64,000 nucleotides of DNA from Gammaproteobacteria bacterium (GCA_004297165.1 SCUJ01000006.1:1240464-1304463); one strand, 5' to 3'. Shown: positions 19,642 through 27,744, numbered from the stretch's first letter. Translations and numbers: made by a program. Notes: generated from the sequence alone by a model not told the origin.

Positions 19642-20838
19642 TCAGCGCAGGAGATTGATCGTCAGCGTGATCAGCAGGGCGTTGACGAAATCGATAAACA
19701 GCGCTCCGACGATGGTCACCACGAAGAAGGCCCGCGGCGCCGGGCCGTGGGTGCGCACAAGTTCGTTCATGCAGGCCATGGCGTTCGCCGTCGTGCCCAT
19801 CATGAAGCCGAAATAGCCGGTGGACATCACCGCGGCCTGGTAGTCGCGGCCCATGAGGCGGAAGACCAGCAGCCAGCACACCGCGACCAGGATCGCAATC
19901 TGGCCGCAAAGAATAATGAATACCGGCAGCGCCAGGTTCGCGATCTCCCAGAGCCGCAGGCTGAGCAACGCCATGACGATGAAGAGTTCGAGCGCGACGA
20001 CGCCCATCTGATCCATCTTCGCCACGGAGATTCTTTTCCCGTCCCCCACCTCGTCGATGTTGCGCAGGATGGCGGCGCAGATCATCGGCCCGATGTACAC
20101 GGGGAAGGTTAGCCCCATCTCTGTAAATGGCCGGTTCAGCAAGACCCCGAGACCCATGGCGAGACACAACATCAGTGCATTGCCGAACCACGAGGATTCG
20201 TCATCCTGCGCCGATGGCGTCAGGGAGACTTCAGGATTATCCCTGACAACTGCCGGCTCGATCTTGTTCCGCTGGATCAAATGTCCGCCGACATAGCCCC
20301 CAACCAGTCCCCCGATGACGATGCCGAACATCGCGGCACCGACGCCGAGCGTCGTGGCCGAGGCCACCCCGAGCTCCTCGAAGACGCTGCCGAAGGCCAG
20401 CGCAGTGGCCGGCCCGCCGGTAAGCGCGACCGCGCCGGGGATGATGCCGATAAGGGGATCCAGACCGAACAGGGTCGCGGCGCCGACGCCCCAGGCGATT
20501 TGTAAAATGAGACCGACCACCGCCGCGCCGAGAAAGATGACGACCTGCACCCCGCCGATCCAGAGCAGCCGGAGGCTTGCATTCATGCCGATGGTGGTAA
20601 AGAACGCCACCATCAATACATCGCGGATGGTCGTATCCAGATCGAAGTTCAGGACCCGATCGCGCAGCAGGAGGGCCAGCACGGCATACACCAGTCCACC
20701 CACAATCGAAGTCGGGATGTTGAGCCGATCCAGCGCCGGCAAACGATGCTTGATCCATCCGCCCAGCACGATCCCGAAGGCGGCGAGTCCGAGCAGTTCG
20801 AACGGCCCCAGCTTCAGCGTCAGGATGTCTTCCGGCAC
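19642..20838 (-). CDS. gltS: Sodium/glutamate symporter family protein
   Basis: A 398-residue inner-membrane protein of the ESS family with two inverted repeats of five helices. Family motifs include GGLVYAVLALLLRD, FFTTIGMNASLR, the re-entrant loop with ALTGGPATALAFG, and FGFMMGTTANAMACMNEL in the second repeat. It imports glutamate, or a related dicarboxylate, with sodium. The start is GTG 20838, with GGGGAG 5 nt upstream. It converges with the SDR gene and diverges from UGSC 2. The soluble linker between repeats (about 210-240) is charged, as in GltS. Confidence 0.88.
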   Translation of the reverse strand: MPEDILTLKLGPFELLGLAAFGIVLGGWIKHRLPALDRLNIPTSIVGGLVYAVLALLLRDRVLNFDLDTTIRDVLMVAFFTTIGMNASLRLLWIGGVQVVIFLGAAVVGLILQIAWGVGAATLFGLDPLIGIIPGAVALTGGPATALAFGSVFEELGVASATTLGVGAAMFGIVIGGLVGGYVGGHLIQRNKIEPAVVRDNPEVSLTPSAQDDESSWFGNALMLCLAMGLGVLLNRPFTEMGLTFPVYIGPMICAAILRNIDEVGDGKRISVAKMDQMGVVALELFIVMALLSLRLWEIANLALPVFIILCGQIAILVAVCWLLVFRLMGRDYQAAVMSTGYFGFMMGTTANAMACMNELVRTHGPAPRAFFVVTIVGALFIDFVNALLITLTINLLR

Positions 20839-20880
20839 GGCATCTCCCCTTGTCAGTTTTTTCTACTTTACCGATTTTGG

Positions 20881-20956
20881 GTGAGTATATATCACCAAGA
20901 TTGCCCGATCTTTGTATATTCCTTCCATATTAGAACGCGATGTTCTTTGCTATGAT
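20881..20956 (+). promoter_or_regulatory. Possible promoter/operator of UGSC 2
   Basis: The 151-bp divergent gap between gltS and UGSC 2 holds GTGA-N7-TCAC (20881-20895), a palindrome AGAAC-GCGAT-GTTCT (20932-20946) and a TATGAT box (20951-20956) just after it. The palindrome would overlap the -35 to -10 interval, a usual repressor or activator position. No good -35 hexamer is seen, so this is tentative. Confidence 0.35.
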
Positions 20957-20989
20957 TAATTCGCCAACCACTGGAGGAGGACCGTCCCG

Positions 20990-22624
20990 ATGAAACAACC
21001 GTACCGATGGCTTCATGCATTAATCCTGGCATCCCTGATGTGCGCCGGCCTGCCGCTGGCGGCCGCCGATCAGGAGATGCTGACCACGCTCAGCCCGCTC
21101 GGGAATCCCCCGGGGATTGAGCTCATCCCGCTGGCCAAGCGGCTCGACAACCTCGATGGCAAGACGATCTATTTCGTCGACGACGGCTTCCTCGGCGGCG
21201 ATGTGCTGCTGAACGAGATGATCAAATGGTTCGCCGAGAATCAACCGAACGTCAAGACCGAGTTCCGCAAGAAGGGCGGCATGGGCTTCGCCGCCGAGGA
21301 CCCGCAGCTCTGGGCCGAGATCAAAGAGAAAGGCAATGCCGTGGTGATGGCCACCGGGCATTGAAGCACCTGCACGCCGGCGGTCGTCGGCCACTGCATC
21401 AACCTGGAAAAAGAAGGCATCCCCGCGGTGCCCATCGTCACCAGCTCCTTCATCACCCTGGCGAAGACCAACGCCGCCAGCCACGGCATGCCCACGCAGC
21501 GGGTGACCTTCGTCCCGCATCCTGTCTGGGGCAAGAGCGCCGAACAATTGCATGAGGTCATCCGGGGGAATGACCCGGATTCAGGCAAGCCGATCATGCC
21601 GCAGATCGTCGCCGCCCTGACCACCCCGCTCAATGCCGAAGAACAGAAGACCGGCACCGTCACCCCGTCGACCGGCCCGGCCGAGATCGGCCCGGACACC
21701 GCGGAGAATCTGCAACAGTATTACCAGGACAGCGGCATGACGGATTACCTCCCCATCGTCCTGCCCACCGCGGAGAAGGTGGCGGCGATGCTTAAGGGCA
21801 CCAGCCACAAACCGGATGAGATTGTCGGGAAGATGTCCCCGGCCATGGGCGCCTATGAACCCTGGTCCTACACCGTGCGACAGGTGGCGGTGAATGCCGT
21901 CATGGCGGGCGCACGACCGGAATATTTCCCGGTCATCCTGGCGCTGGCCGCCTCGGGCGCGACCTCGATCTCGAGTTCCACCAATTCCTTCGCGCGCATG
22001 GCCGTCATCAACGGTCCGATCGCCGATGAGATTAAAATGAATTACGGGATCGGCGCCATGGGTCCCTTCAGCCATGCCAATACAACCATTGGCCGGGCCT
22101 GGACCCTGCTCTCGAAGAACCTCGGCAACTCCGGGATCCCCGGCGTGACCTACATGGGCACGCTCGGCAACCCGACGACGCTGATGAACATCGTCATCGT
22201 CGAGAACCCGAAGGACAACCCGTGGCCGGCCTACCACACCGAAAAGGGCTTCAAGGCCGAAGACAGCGTGGTCAGCCTGTTCATGGGCTACGGCATCGTC
22301 TCCGGACAGGGGATGACCGCCGGGGCCACCTCGAATGACCCGCATTTCGACACCGAGTTGAAGAACGTCTTCGCCACCCTTGGCCCCATGTTCGGCGGCT
22401 TTGTCGTGATGGATCCGACCGTGGCCAAGAACCTGGTCGATCACGGCTACGCCGACAAGCAGAAGCTGCTGGACTTCCTCTTCCAGGCCCCTGGCGAGGA
22501 ACGGCCGCATTTCCGCAACAAGACGGACATCAGCATCGTCGTCACCGGCGGCCAGACCAACCTGTATTACCATGCCGGCGGGATGCGTTACGGCAATTCC
22601 GTCTCCATCGACGCCTGGCGTTAA
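20990..22624 (+). CDS. UGSC-type selenoprotein, U-S-T-C variant (UGSC 2), in-frame TGA at 21362-21364
   Basis: With TGA at codon 125 read as selenocysteine, a 544-residue exported protein results. The ATG at 20990 has GGAGGAGG upstream and a Sec signal ending PLAAADQ. The N-domain contains LDGKTIYFVDDGFLGGD and runs to MATGH-U-STCTPAVVGH; the frame continues unbroken to TAA at 22622. The C-domain repeats the family motifs GTSHKPDEIVGKM and NAVMAGARPEYFPVIL and ends GGQTNLYYHAGG. It is close to UGSC 3 and more distant from UGSC 1, in which the motif is U-G-S-C. A ferredoxin and a fumarate-reductase/AprA-like flavoprotein follow on the same strand, suggesting a redox pathway. No molecular function is known to me. 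Conventional annotation would report a 124-residue ORF and a separate C-terminal ORF. Confidence 0.85.
21371..21398 (+). promoter_or_regulatory. Candidate SECIS stem-loop of UGSC 2
   Basis: Eleven nt after the TGA, GCCG (21376-21379), loop GCGGTCGT and CGGC (21388-21391) form a short upper stem with a GGU in the loop. An outer TGCA/TGCA pairing (21371-21374 with 21395-21398) extends it. The 16-nt core is identical in UGSC 3, including every wobble base. A small stem-loop about 11 nt after UGA is the arrangement known for bacterial SECIS elements such as that of E. coli fdhF. Confidence 0.5.
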
Positions 22625-22647
22625 CTTCGAAATTAAAGGTGTTTGTC

Positions 22648-22678
22648 CGTAGGGAACGGTTTCAAACCGTTCCCTACG
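22648..22678. repeat. Perfect 15-bp palindrome downstream of UGSC 2
   Basis: CGTAGGGAACGGTTT-C-AAACCGTTCCCTACG is an exact inverted repeat with a 1-nt centre. It shares the CGG(T/A)TTCAAA(C/T)CCG core with the palindrome inside the start of TonB receptor 2 (32824-32848), so it is probably a dispersed REP-like element. It could also end the UGSC 2 transcript, though no T run follows. Confidence 0.75.
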
Positions 22679-22785
22679 ATTTTATGTAACCCCCTGGATA
22701 TATCGCCGGATTGATCTGCCTCAAGTAACCCGCCCGCCTTTTTCATTACCTTAGACCTGTGGTTCTGAACCGGAGGAGGCAAACC

Positions 22786-23025
22786 ATGTTCAATCCCGTA
22801 ATCATCGACGAGGCCGTCTGCAACGGCTGCAACCAGTGCGTGGATATCTGCCCCATGGATATCTTCGAGGCCAGCCCCAACCGGGGCGAGCCGCCGACCG
22901 TGAAATATCCCGACGAATGCGCCTTCGACGGCGTCTGCTGGGAACGCTGCCCGAACAACGAGGCCGGCGCGATCCGCGTGATCCCGCCGCTGCCGATGCG
23001 GGTCTCCGTACTGCGCGGCCAATAA
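22786..23025 (+). CDS. 4Fe-4S ferredoxin-type protein (AprB-like partner of the flavoprotein)
   Basis: A 79-residue protein with two Cys clusters. The first is CNGCNQCVDICP; the second is CAFDGVCWERCP, where the spacing between the first two Cys is longer than in a plain ferredoxin. This pattern recalls the beta subunit of adenylylsulfate reductase and related small electron-transfer partners of fumarate-reductase-like flavoproteins. ATG 22786 follows GGAGGAGG by 6 nt. The flavoprotein gene starts 36 nt downstream, so the two should form a heterodimer. There is no export signal, placing the pair in the cytoplasm, unlike most neighbours. Confidence 0.85.
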   Translation: MFNPVIIDEAVCNGCNQCVDICPMDIFEASPNRGEPPTVKYPDECAFDGVCWERCPNNEAGAIRVIPPLPMRVSVLRGQ

Positions 23026-23061
23026 CAATAATTACAACGCATCAAGCTCCCAGGGGGAACC

Positions 23062-24825
23062 ATGGCTCTCAATACTGAAATCGTGGATGTCGATACCGAC
23101 GTCCTCGTCATCGGCGGCGGTCTCGCCGGCTGCATGGCGGCCATCAAGGCCAGGGAATCGAATCTCTCCGTGACCATCGCGGAAAAGGCCAACACGCTCG
23201 CGAGCGGCTGCGCCGGCTCCGGCATCGATCACATGTGGGCCTACATCCCGGAGGTCCACGAGCCGATGGGCTACACCATGGACGACATGGCGGACAACCA
23301 CGTCCGCGTCGTCGCCCGCGGCTTCGTGAACCGCGACATCCTGCGCCTCGTGATCGAGGACAGCTATCAGCGCATGCTGGATCTCGAGAAATTCGGTCTG
23401 AAGTTCCGCTTCGAGGACAGCAAGCAGCCCGGCAAATTCCGGGTGGTACATCAGTTCCACGCCCTGCCGGACACCTTCAACTTCGAAGGCCGCCGGGTCA
23501 AGGTCTACCTCACCAAGGAGGCCAAGCGCCGCGGCGCGAAGATCTACAACCGGGTGAACATGACGGAACTTCTCACCACCGCCGACGGCCACGTGGCGGG
23601 CGCCCTGGGTTACGGCACCCGCGACGGCCGGATCTACCGCTTCCGCGCCAAGGCCGTGGTGACCTCCACCGGCCGCGTGAATCGCCTGAACAAGACCTGG
23701 ACGGACGTCTGGGGCAATCACCGCATCCCCGTGAGCGAGACCGGCGACGGGCGGGCCATGGCCTATCGCGCCGGCGCGAAGATCATCAACATGGAATTCC
23801 TCTCACCGGCCCGTTTCTCAATCGGCAACTTCGAACTCAACCTTGGCTCGCCCCGCAACACCGTGCAACCGGCCGGCTCGGTCGTCGATGGCAATGGCCG
23901 CGTCATTGTGCCGCGCACGCAATTCTATCCCTGGGAGACCCTGGATAAAGGCAAGGTGGATGTCCCGGCCGTCATCGCCCGACATATGGAGAGTACCGCG
24001 AAGACCCATCTCAATTATCACAAGCTGATGATGGAGGGTCAGGGCCCGTTCTATCTCGACCTCACCGGCGGGACCGAGGAGGAGATCAACTATATCGAAT
24101 GGTCCATCTCCCACGAGGGCAAGGGCTCGCTGTTCCTCGAACACCTGCACAACCAGGTGGGCTTCGATTTCCGCAAGGACAAGCTGGAATGGTTGCCGAA
24201 CAGCCGCGAGATGGCGGGCACCGCCTCCTCCGGCCTGCTTGTGGACAAAAACCTGGAATCGAACATCAAGGGTCTGTACGCCGCTGGCGATGAAGTCGGC
24301 GGAGTGCCCTGGTCCGCCTCACCCGGCGCCTTCACCATGGGCTGGAAGGCGGGCGAGAACGCCGCGAAGGAAGCCGCGTCCATGAAGGCCCTGCCGGAGG
24401 CCGCGCCGGAGACGCTGGAACGGCTCGATCAATTCGTTCACGAGGCCAAGTCCGCCAGGGGCGGCCAGCACTGGCGCGAGGTGGAGCTTGCCGTACAGAA
24501 CATCGTCGATCACTACGCCGGCAACCATCGCGCCGAGAAGATGCTGGAACGCGGCCTCACCCGGCTCGCGGAACTGCGCGAACTCATCCGCTTCCACGCC
24601 GCCAATCCCCACGAGACCGGCCACTGCCTCGAGGTCAACTCGCTCCTCGACAACGCCGAGATGGTCCTGCGCGGCTCGCGCGAGCGGAAGGAAAGCCGCC
24701 TCGCCCCCTTCGGCTTCATGCGCGCCGATTACCCCGAACCGAACGACGCGGAGTTCTTCAACTTCCTCGCGCAGCAGAAGAACGGCAAGGGCGCGAACTT
24801 CTCCAAGGTCGCCCTGCCGCGCTGA
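23062..24825 (+). CDS. FAD-dependent oxidoreductase, fumarate reductase / AprA-like
   Basis: A 587-residue flavoprotein. The FAD-binding N-terminus is DVLVIGGGLAGCMAAIKA, followed by the fumarate-reductase-family substrate domain, the second FAD contact (IKGLYAAGDEVGG) and a helical C-terminal domain (about residues 440-587). Paired with the upstream two-cluster ferredoxin it has the layout of dissimilatory APS reductase (AprA with AprB). However, no sulfate adenylyltransferase or sulfite reductase gene is near and the family also includes unassigned oxidoreductases, so I do not assign APS as substrate. No signal peptide. A perfect 12-bp hairpin follows 16 nt past the stop. Confidence 0.85.
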   Translation: MALNTEIVDVDTDVLVIGGGLAGCMAAIKARESNLSVTIAEKANTLASGCAGSGIDHMWAYIPEVHEPMGYTMDDMADNHVRVVARGFVNRDILRLVIEDSYQRMLDLEKFGLKFRFEDSKQPGKFRVVHQFHALPDTFNFEGRRVKVYLTKEAKRRGAKIYNRVNMTELLTTADGHVAGALGYGTRDGRIYRFRAKAVVTSTGRVNRLNKTWTDVWGNHRIPVSETGDGRAMAYRAGAKIINMEFLSPARFSIGNFELNLGSPRNTVQPAGSVVDGNGRVIVPRTQFYPWETLDKGKVDVPAVIARHMESTAKTHLNYHKLMMEGQGPFYLDLTGGTEEEINYIEWSISHEGKGSLFLEHLHNQVGFDFRKDKLEWLPNSREMAGTASSGLLVDKNLESNIKGLYAAGDEVGGVPWSASPGAFTMGWKAGENAAKEAASMKALPEAAPETLERLDQFVHEAKSARGGQHWREVELAVQNIVDHYAGNHRAEKMLERGLTRLAELRELIRFHAANPHETGHCLEVNSLLDNAEMVLRGSRERKESRLAPFGFMRADYPEPNDAEFFNFLAQQKNGKGANFSKVALPR

Positions 24826-24841
24826 TCTCCTCGGTCACTCC

Positions 24842-24872
24842 GGGGACAGACCCATACACCGGGTCTGTCCCC
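24842..24872 (+). terminator. Hairpin terminator after the ferredoxin/flavoprotein pair
   Basis: GGGGACAGACCC (24842-24853) pairs perfectly with GGGTCTGTCCCC (24861-24872), with a 7-nt loop and a modest T-rich stretch after it. It may also belong to a dispersed palindrome family of the GGGACAG type (compare 16956-17035). Confidence 0.6.
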
Positions 24873-25142
24873 TTGTATTTCCGCTCAACGAGTAGGCTGG
24901 TGGTGAGCGCCGCGAACACCAACATGATCACTCGTCATTATCCGTTGGAGTTCGTTCCTTCGATTGTCCGCCTGTCATCCGCGACGGACGATCTTCATCA
25001 TTTATAAAAACACATGCAAATCCAATTGCATTCCTATTTACCCTTATTGGAGAATGTGTCCATAAAAACCTTTGGATGACCATTTCGGTAGGTGTGGCTG
25101 CGTTTCATTTAATACTTCTTGGACATGGATTCGGAGACCTTT
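24873..25142. other. Intergenic stretch with repeat copy A1
   Basis: Nearly 270 bp with no credible gene. It holds repeat copy A1 (24892-24960, listed separately) and then lower-GC sequence up to the lipoprotein-like start at 25143. The base composition falls sharply here relative to the flavoprotein gene, marking the left edge of the accessory region. Confidence 0.5.
24892..24960. repeat. Dispersed palindromic repeat, copy A1
   Basis: This copy shares GTAG-N5-GGTGAGCGC-GCGAAC-CCAACAT, then CGTCAT and GTTGG-GTTCGTTCCT, with copy A2 at 25910-25984. The two flank the lipoprotein-like and small antitoxin-like genes. This copy is more degenerate in its inverted arms. Confidence 0.65.
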
Positions 25143-25585
25143 ATGCATAAACTTGTTCTAACACTGTCGATTTTGACAGCCGCACTGAATGGTTGCAGTA
25201 TCGGCACGTTTCCGTGCCGAAAGAATTAATACCTATAGTGGATGCTGATATTAAAAGTATGATGACGGGCAACCATCACTATGCCTTTGGCTCAGGTTCG
25301 AGATGTAATGAAGATGGCATGGAATGTAAGGATTTCCGCAAGGTGTGCACAGTTAAAGATGATATTTCGCGCGCCGATAGCGCTAATGGTGTTGCGGAGC
25401 GTATAGCGATATATGGCGAATATCTTCGTAGAAACCCGAACTTCCCCAGCCTAAATAACGCCAATGAATGGCATACAAACGAAGTACGCGGCTTATATAT
25501 TCTGAAGAATAGCGAATGGCAAATTGTGGAATCCATGCATGAGATCCCCCCTAGCAATCATCCTGCTTGTCTGGAATGGCGATAG
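25143..25585 (+). pseudogene. Small lipoprotein-like gene, apparently frameshifted
   Basis: ATG 25143 (GGAG upstream) opens a lipoprotein signal, MHKLVLTLSILTAALNGCS, with Cys18 as lipid site. That frame stops after 28 codons. A second frame, open from before 25193, continues as a plausible soluble domain of about 125 residues (VPKELIPIVDADIKSM to HPACLEWR, stop at 25583-25585) with five Cys. Joining the two needs one frame change between about 25200 and 25225, exactly where an 8-bp perfect hairpin lies (25201-25220). This could be a decayed gene, a sequencing error at the hairpin, or two unrelated ORFs (the second could start at TTG 25193). I do not recognise the family. Its GC content is lower than that of neighbours. 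Confidence 0.45.
25201..25220. repeat. 8-bp perfect hairpin at the frame break
   Basis: TCGGCACG-TTTC-CGTGCCGA is a perfect stem-loop. It sits where the lipoprotein signal frame and the downstream domain frame fail to join. Confidence 0.7.
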
Positions 25586-25687
25586 AAAACAAGAACGCGA
25601 GCAGGACGGGGGCAAATCTTGGAAATCAAATGGGTCAGTGTCGATTGAGGTCCACAAGAGTAATGACCCCGCACGAGCGGCAAGCTT

Positions 25688-25891
25688 ATGAGCAGTGACA
25701 AAGACAGCCTCCGAGACGAGTATCCGCCTGAACTCATCAAAGCGGGAGTACGCGGCAAATACACGAAGCAATATCGTAAAGGCACGAATGTAGTATTGAT
25801 CGACCCGGATCTGCACAAGCTTTTTCCCGACTCCGAATCCGTGAATCGAGCGCTGCGTGCTTACGCCTCTACACGGCGGATTTCAAGCTAG
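25688..25891 (+). CDS. Small hypothetical protein, antitoxin-like
   Basis: A 67-residue, charged protein with LIKAGVRGKYTKQYRKGTNVVLIDPDLHKLFPDSESVNRALR. It resembles a widespread family of very short proteins that often sit beside toxin-like genes and are presumed antitoxins. No partner toxin gene is visible on either side; the flanks are repeat A2 and the frameshifted lipoprotein. It may be an orphan left by loss of the toxin. ATG at 25688; the ribosome site is weak. Confidence 0.6.
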   Translation: MSSDKDSLRDEYPPELIKAGVRGKYTKQYRKGTNVVLIDPDLHKLFPDSESVNRALRAYASTRRISS

Positions 25892-25909
25892 CAAAAATGC
25901 CCCATCCTG

Positions 25910-25984
25910 TAGTAGTTGGTGAGCGCAGCGAACCCCAACATTATTGTTCGTCATGAAACGTTGGGGTTCGTTCCTCACCCCAAC
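25910..25984. repeat. Dispersed palindromic repeat, copy A2
   Basis: About 75 bp with long imperfect inverted arms (TTGGTGAGCGCAGCGAACCC near 25916 and its partner ending near 25984). It matches copy A1 at 24892-24960. Such elements are usually non-coding mobile or REP-like repeats. Confidence 0.7.
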
Positions 25985-26043
25985 GAACTGACACCACTGA
26001 TTACGGAGAGGATTCTCATGCAGCGAGCAGCGGATAATCCTGT

Positions 26044-26613
26044 ATGAACCACGAGACCGCACTGACGCCTGCCCCGATCGAGTTGCGGCTGAATGATATC
26101 AATCAACTGTTCAATTCCCTGGACCCTACGCCATTCCCTGAAAAGGAGTTGGATGTCGACGCTGAGGATTTTATTGTCAGTTGGGCGATGGAATTGCCCC
26201 GTGACGAGCCCTTGACCCTGATTATCCACCTGGCAAAACCACCGGACAAAGACAAGGATGAAACCGCCATGAACGATGCGGTCAGGAATTTTTTCAATTA
26301 CCGCGCCAATCTGGCAGCCTGGAAAAATCGTCAACTGCTGCGCGAAGGCTGGAAAAATCTGGGCATCGGCCTGGTCTTCCTAACTGGCTGTCTGTTCGGT
26401 GCACAACTCCTGTCCAACATAGAGGACGGTACCCTAATCGCGATTGTGCGCGAAAGCCTCTTGATTGGCGGTTGGGTGGCGATGTGGCGGCCCATGGAAA
26501 TTTTTCTTTACGAGCGCTGGCCGGGCAAACGCAAGCAAGAGTTGTATATCCGGCTGAGCAAAATGCCGGTAAAACTGTCGTTGCTCAGCAAGCGTAGCCC
26601 GGATGAAATATAA
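26044..26613 (+). CDS. Hypothetical protein with two membrane helices
   Basis: A 189-residue protein. It has an acidic soluble N-half (about residues 1-100, including LRLNDINQLFNSLDPTPFPE), a helix LGIGLVFLTGCLFGAQLL, a second hydrophobic segment (LLIGGWVAMWRPMEIFLYE), and a basic C-tail. I do not recognise a named function, though small proteins of this plan recur in bacteria. The last residues and stop codon fall inside repeat copy B1 (from 26594), so the C-terminus has been rewritten by the repeat or the gene may be slightly truncated. Confidence 0.65.
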   Translation: MNHETALTPAPIELRLNDINQLFNSLDPTPFPEKELDVDAEDFIVSWAMELPRDEPLTLIIHLAKPPDKDKDETAMNDAVRNFFNYRANLAAWKNRQLLREGWKNLGIGLVFLTGCLFGAQLLSNIEDGTLIAIVRESLLIGGWVAMWRPMEIFLYERWPGKRKQELYIRLSKMPVKLSLLSKRSPDEI

Positions 26614-26677
26614 TGGAATCCGGGAAATGGCGGCGATGGATGAATCCCCAGGTTACGTTACGCTCCATCCATGCTAC
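26594..26677. repeat. Dispersed palindromic repeat, copy B1
   Basis: It begins GTAGCCCGGAT, contains TAATGGAATCCGG, and ends CTCCATCCATGCTAC, so the ends are inverted repeats. The same layout is seen at 27311-27388 (B2). It overlaps the 3' end of the hypothetical membrane protein gene. Confidence 0.75.
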
Positions 26678-26780
26678 GTTTTTTGACCCCATTTCTCCCC
26701 GCTTCTGTTTTCAATCTGGACACCCTGGACAAAGGCTGCCTATACTTCCCTAAACCGAATGCAATCAATAACAAGGAGGT

Positions 26781-26861
26781 ATGATGCATGTTGAGATCAG
26801 CATCTATATATCCTATTGGATAACGCGGCTGGTAAACTGCAGAAGTGCCACTAAAAGCTAA
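26781..26861 (+). CDS. Possible 26-residue small ORF with a strong ribosome site
   Basis: A near-consensus AAGGAGGT (26773-26780) lies immediately before ATG ATG CAT. The frame encodes about 26 residues (MMHVEISIYISYW...) and stops at TAA 26859-26861, 20 nt before hicA. It may be a real leader or small protein, or the remnant of a longer gene. Nothing else supports it. Confidence 0.25.
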   Translation: MMHVEISIYISYWITRLVNCRSATKS

Positions 26862-26881
26862 CATAACAAGATCATTCATGG

Positions 26882-27067
26882 ATGAAAGTGCGAGAACTTA
26901 TTCGGATGTTGGAGGCTGACGGCTGGCGGCAGGTTCGAATGCGTGGAAGTCATCGCCAATTCCGGCATTTGAATAAACCGGGAACGGTAACCGTTGCAGG
27001 GAAACCAAGTGTCGATATTCCACCCGGGACATTGAATTCGGTTCTGAAATCGGCAGGATTGAAGTAG
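26882..27067 (+). CDS. hicA: HicA-family mRNA interferase toxin
   Basis: A 61-residue dsRBD-like toxin. It has the N-terminal KVRELIRMLEADGWRQVRMRGSHRQF segment in which the His of GSHRQF is the catalytic residue, followed by VTVAGKPSVDIPPGTLNSVLKSAG. HicA cleaves mRNA when free of HicB. The antitoxin gene starts 9 nt downstream, the standard hicAB order. Confidence 0.93.
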   Translation: MKVRELIRMLEADGWRQVRMRGSHRQFRHLNKPGTVTVAGKPSVDIPPGTLNSVLKSAGLK

Positions 27068-27076
27068 GAGCGATCG

Positions 27077-27289
27077 ATGAAATATGCGGTAGTAATAGAA
27101 AAAGGAAAACGGGGTTTCGGCGCCTATGTGCCGGATCTGCCCGGTTGTGTGGCGGCTGGAGAAACGTATGACGAAGTGCTCCGTTTAATTCAAGAAGCAA
27201 TTGAGCTTCACATCGACGGTTTACGGGAAGACGGCATAAATGTTCCGCCACCTTCATCGTCGGTAGAATTCATAGAAATCGCGGCATAA
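27077..27289 (+). CDS. hicB: HicB-family antitoxin
   Basis: A 70-residue protein with the partial RNase H-like fold of HicB: MKYAVVIEKGKRGFGAYVPDLPGC then AAGETYDEVLRLIQEAIELHIDGL. It neutralises HicA. This short form lacks the C-terminal HTH or ribbon-helix-helix DNA-binding domain of longer HicB proteins, so autoregulation by HicB alone is doubtful. Confidence 0.93.
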   Translation: MKYAVVIEKGKRGFGAYVPDLPGCVAAGETYDEVLRLIQEAIELHIDGLREDGINVPPPSSSVEFIEIAA

Positions 27290-27310
27290 TCTCTGGTGAA
27301 CATAGCAAGG

Positions 27311-27388
27311 GTAGCCCGGATGGAATGTAATGGAATCCGGATATTGCGCTTACGATCCTCGGATTGTGCTCCCCTCCATCCAGGCTAC
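27311..27388. repeat. Dispersed palindromic repeat, copy B2
   Basis: GTAGCCCGGATGGAATGTAA through CTCCATCCAGGCTAC; the ends are inverted and match copy B1 at 26594-26677. The two copies bracket the hicAB module. The left part also resembles other GTAGCC-type intergenic palindromes (partial match near 50480). Confidence 0.75.
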
Positions 27389-27399
27389 AATTTCAACGA

Positions 27400-27744
27400 C
27401 TACTCGCACACCTGCCGCATCACCGGAACCGCCGAGCCCCGGACCGATTCTGTGGTGTAGAAGATCGATCGGCCATCTGGCGCATAGGCGATCGCCTCCG
27501 CCTGGATCAGTTGGGCGATTGACAAGGCCCGATGCGTGCGCCCTTCTATCCATGCATCGGTCTTTGGCAAAGGGTCGTTCACATCCAGCGCAATCTCGAT
27601 CGCGGAATCGTAGGTCAACAGAATAAACCGATCGCCATCCTGCGTGATGTCCATCGACGTGACCGTGCGCCGGCGACTTGACCCGATGTTCGTAAGCGCA
27701 GGAACCGGGATCTCGCCGAACAGGGTGGATTTCCTGTATTCGAT
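27400..27744 (-). pseudogene. C-terminal remnant of a propeller-type exported protein
   Basis: On the minus strand a frame open from just after a TAA (27747-27745) encodes about 114 residues with no proper start. It contains RRTVTSMDITQDGDRFILLT, AIEIALD, QAEAIAYAPDGRSIFYTTE and a terminal C-rich tail. These are two blades of a WD40/PD40-like propeller, with the N-terminal bulk missing, so this is a truncated gene. An internal ATG at 27654 would only give the last 84 residues. Confidence 0.6.

Noticed and set aside
22786-24825. Calling the ferredoxin/flavoprotein pair aprBA (APS reductase).
   Set aside because: Layout is similar, but Cys spacing differs and no other sulfate-dissimilation gene is present, so a specific name would overreach.
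26658-26879. 73-codon minus-strand frame between repeat B1 and hicA.
   Set aside because: No ribosome site, no domain, and it overlaps repeat-derived sequence.
26930-26945. GGTTCGAAT resembling a tRNA T-loop.
   Set aside because: It lies inside hicA coding sequence and no acceptor or anticodon stems surround it. No tRNA, including tRNA-Sec, was found.
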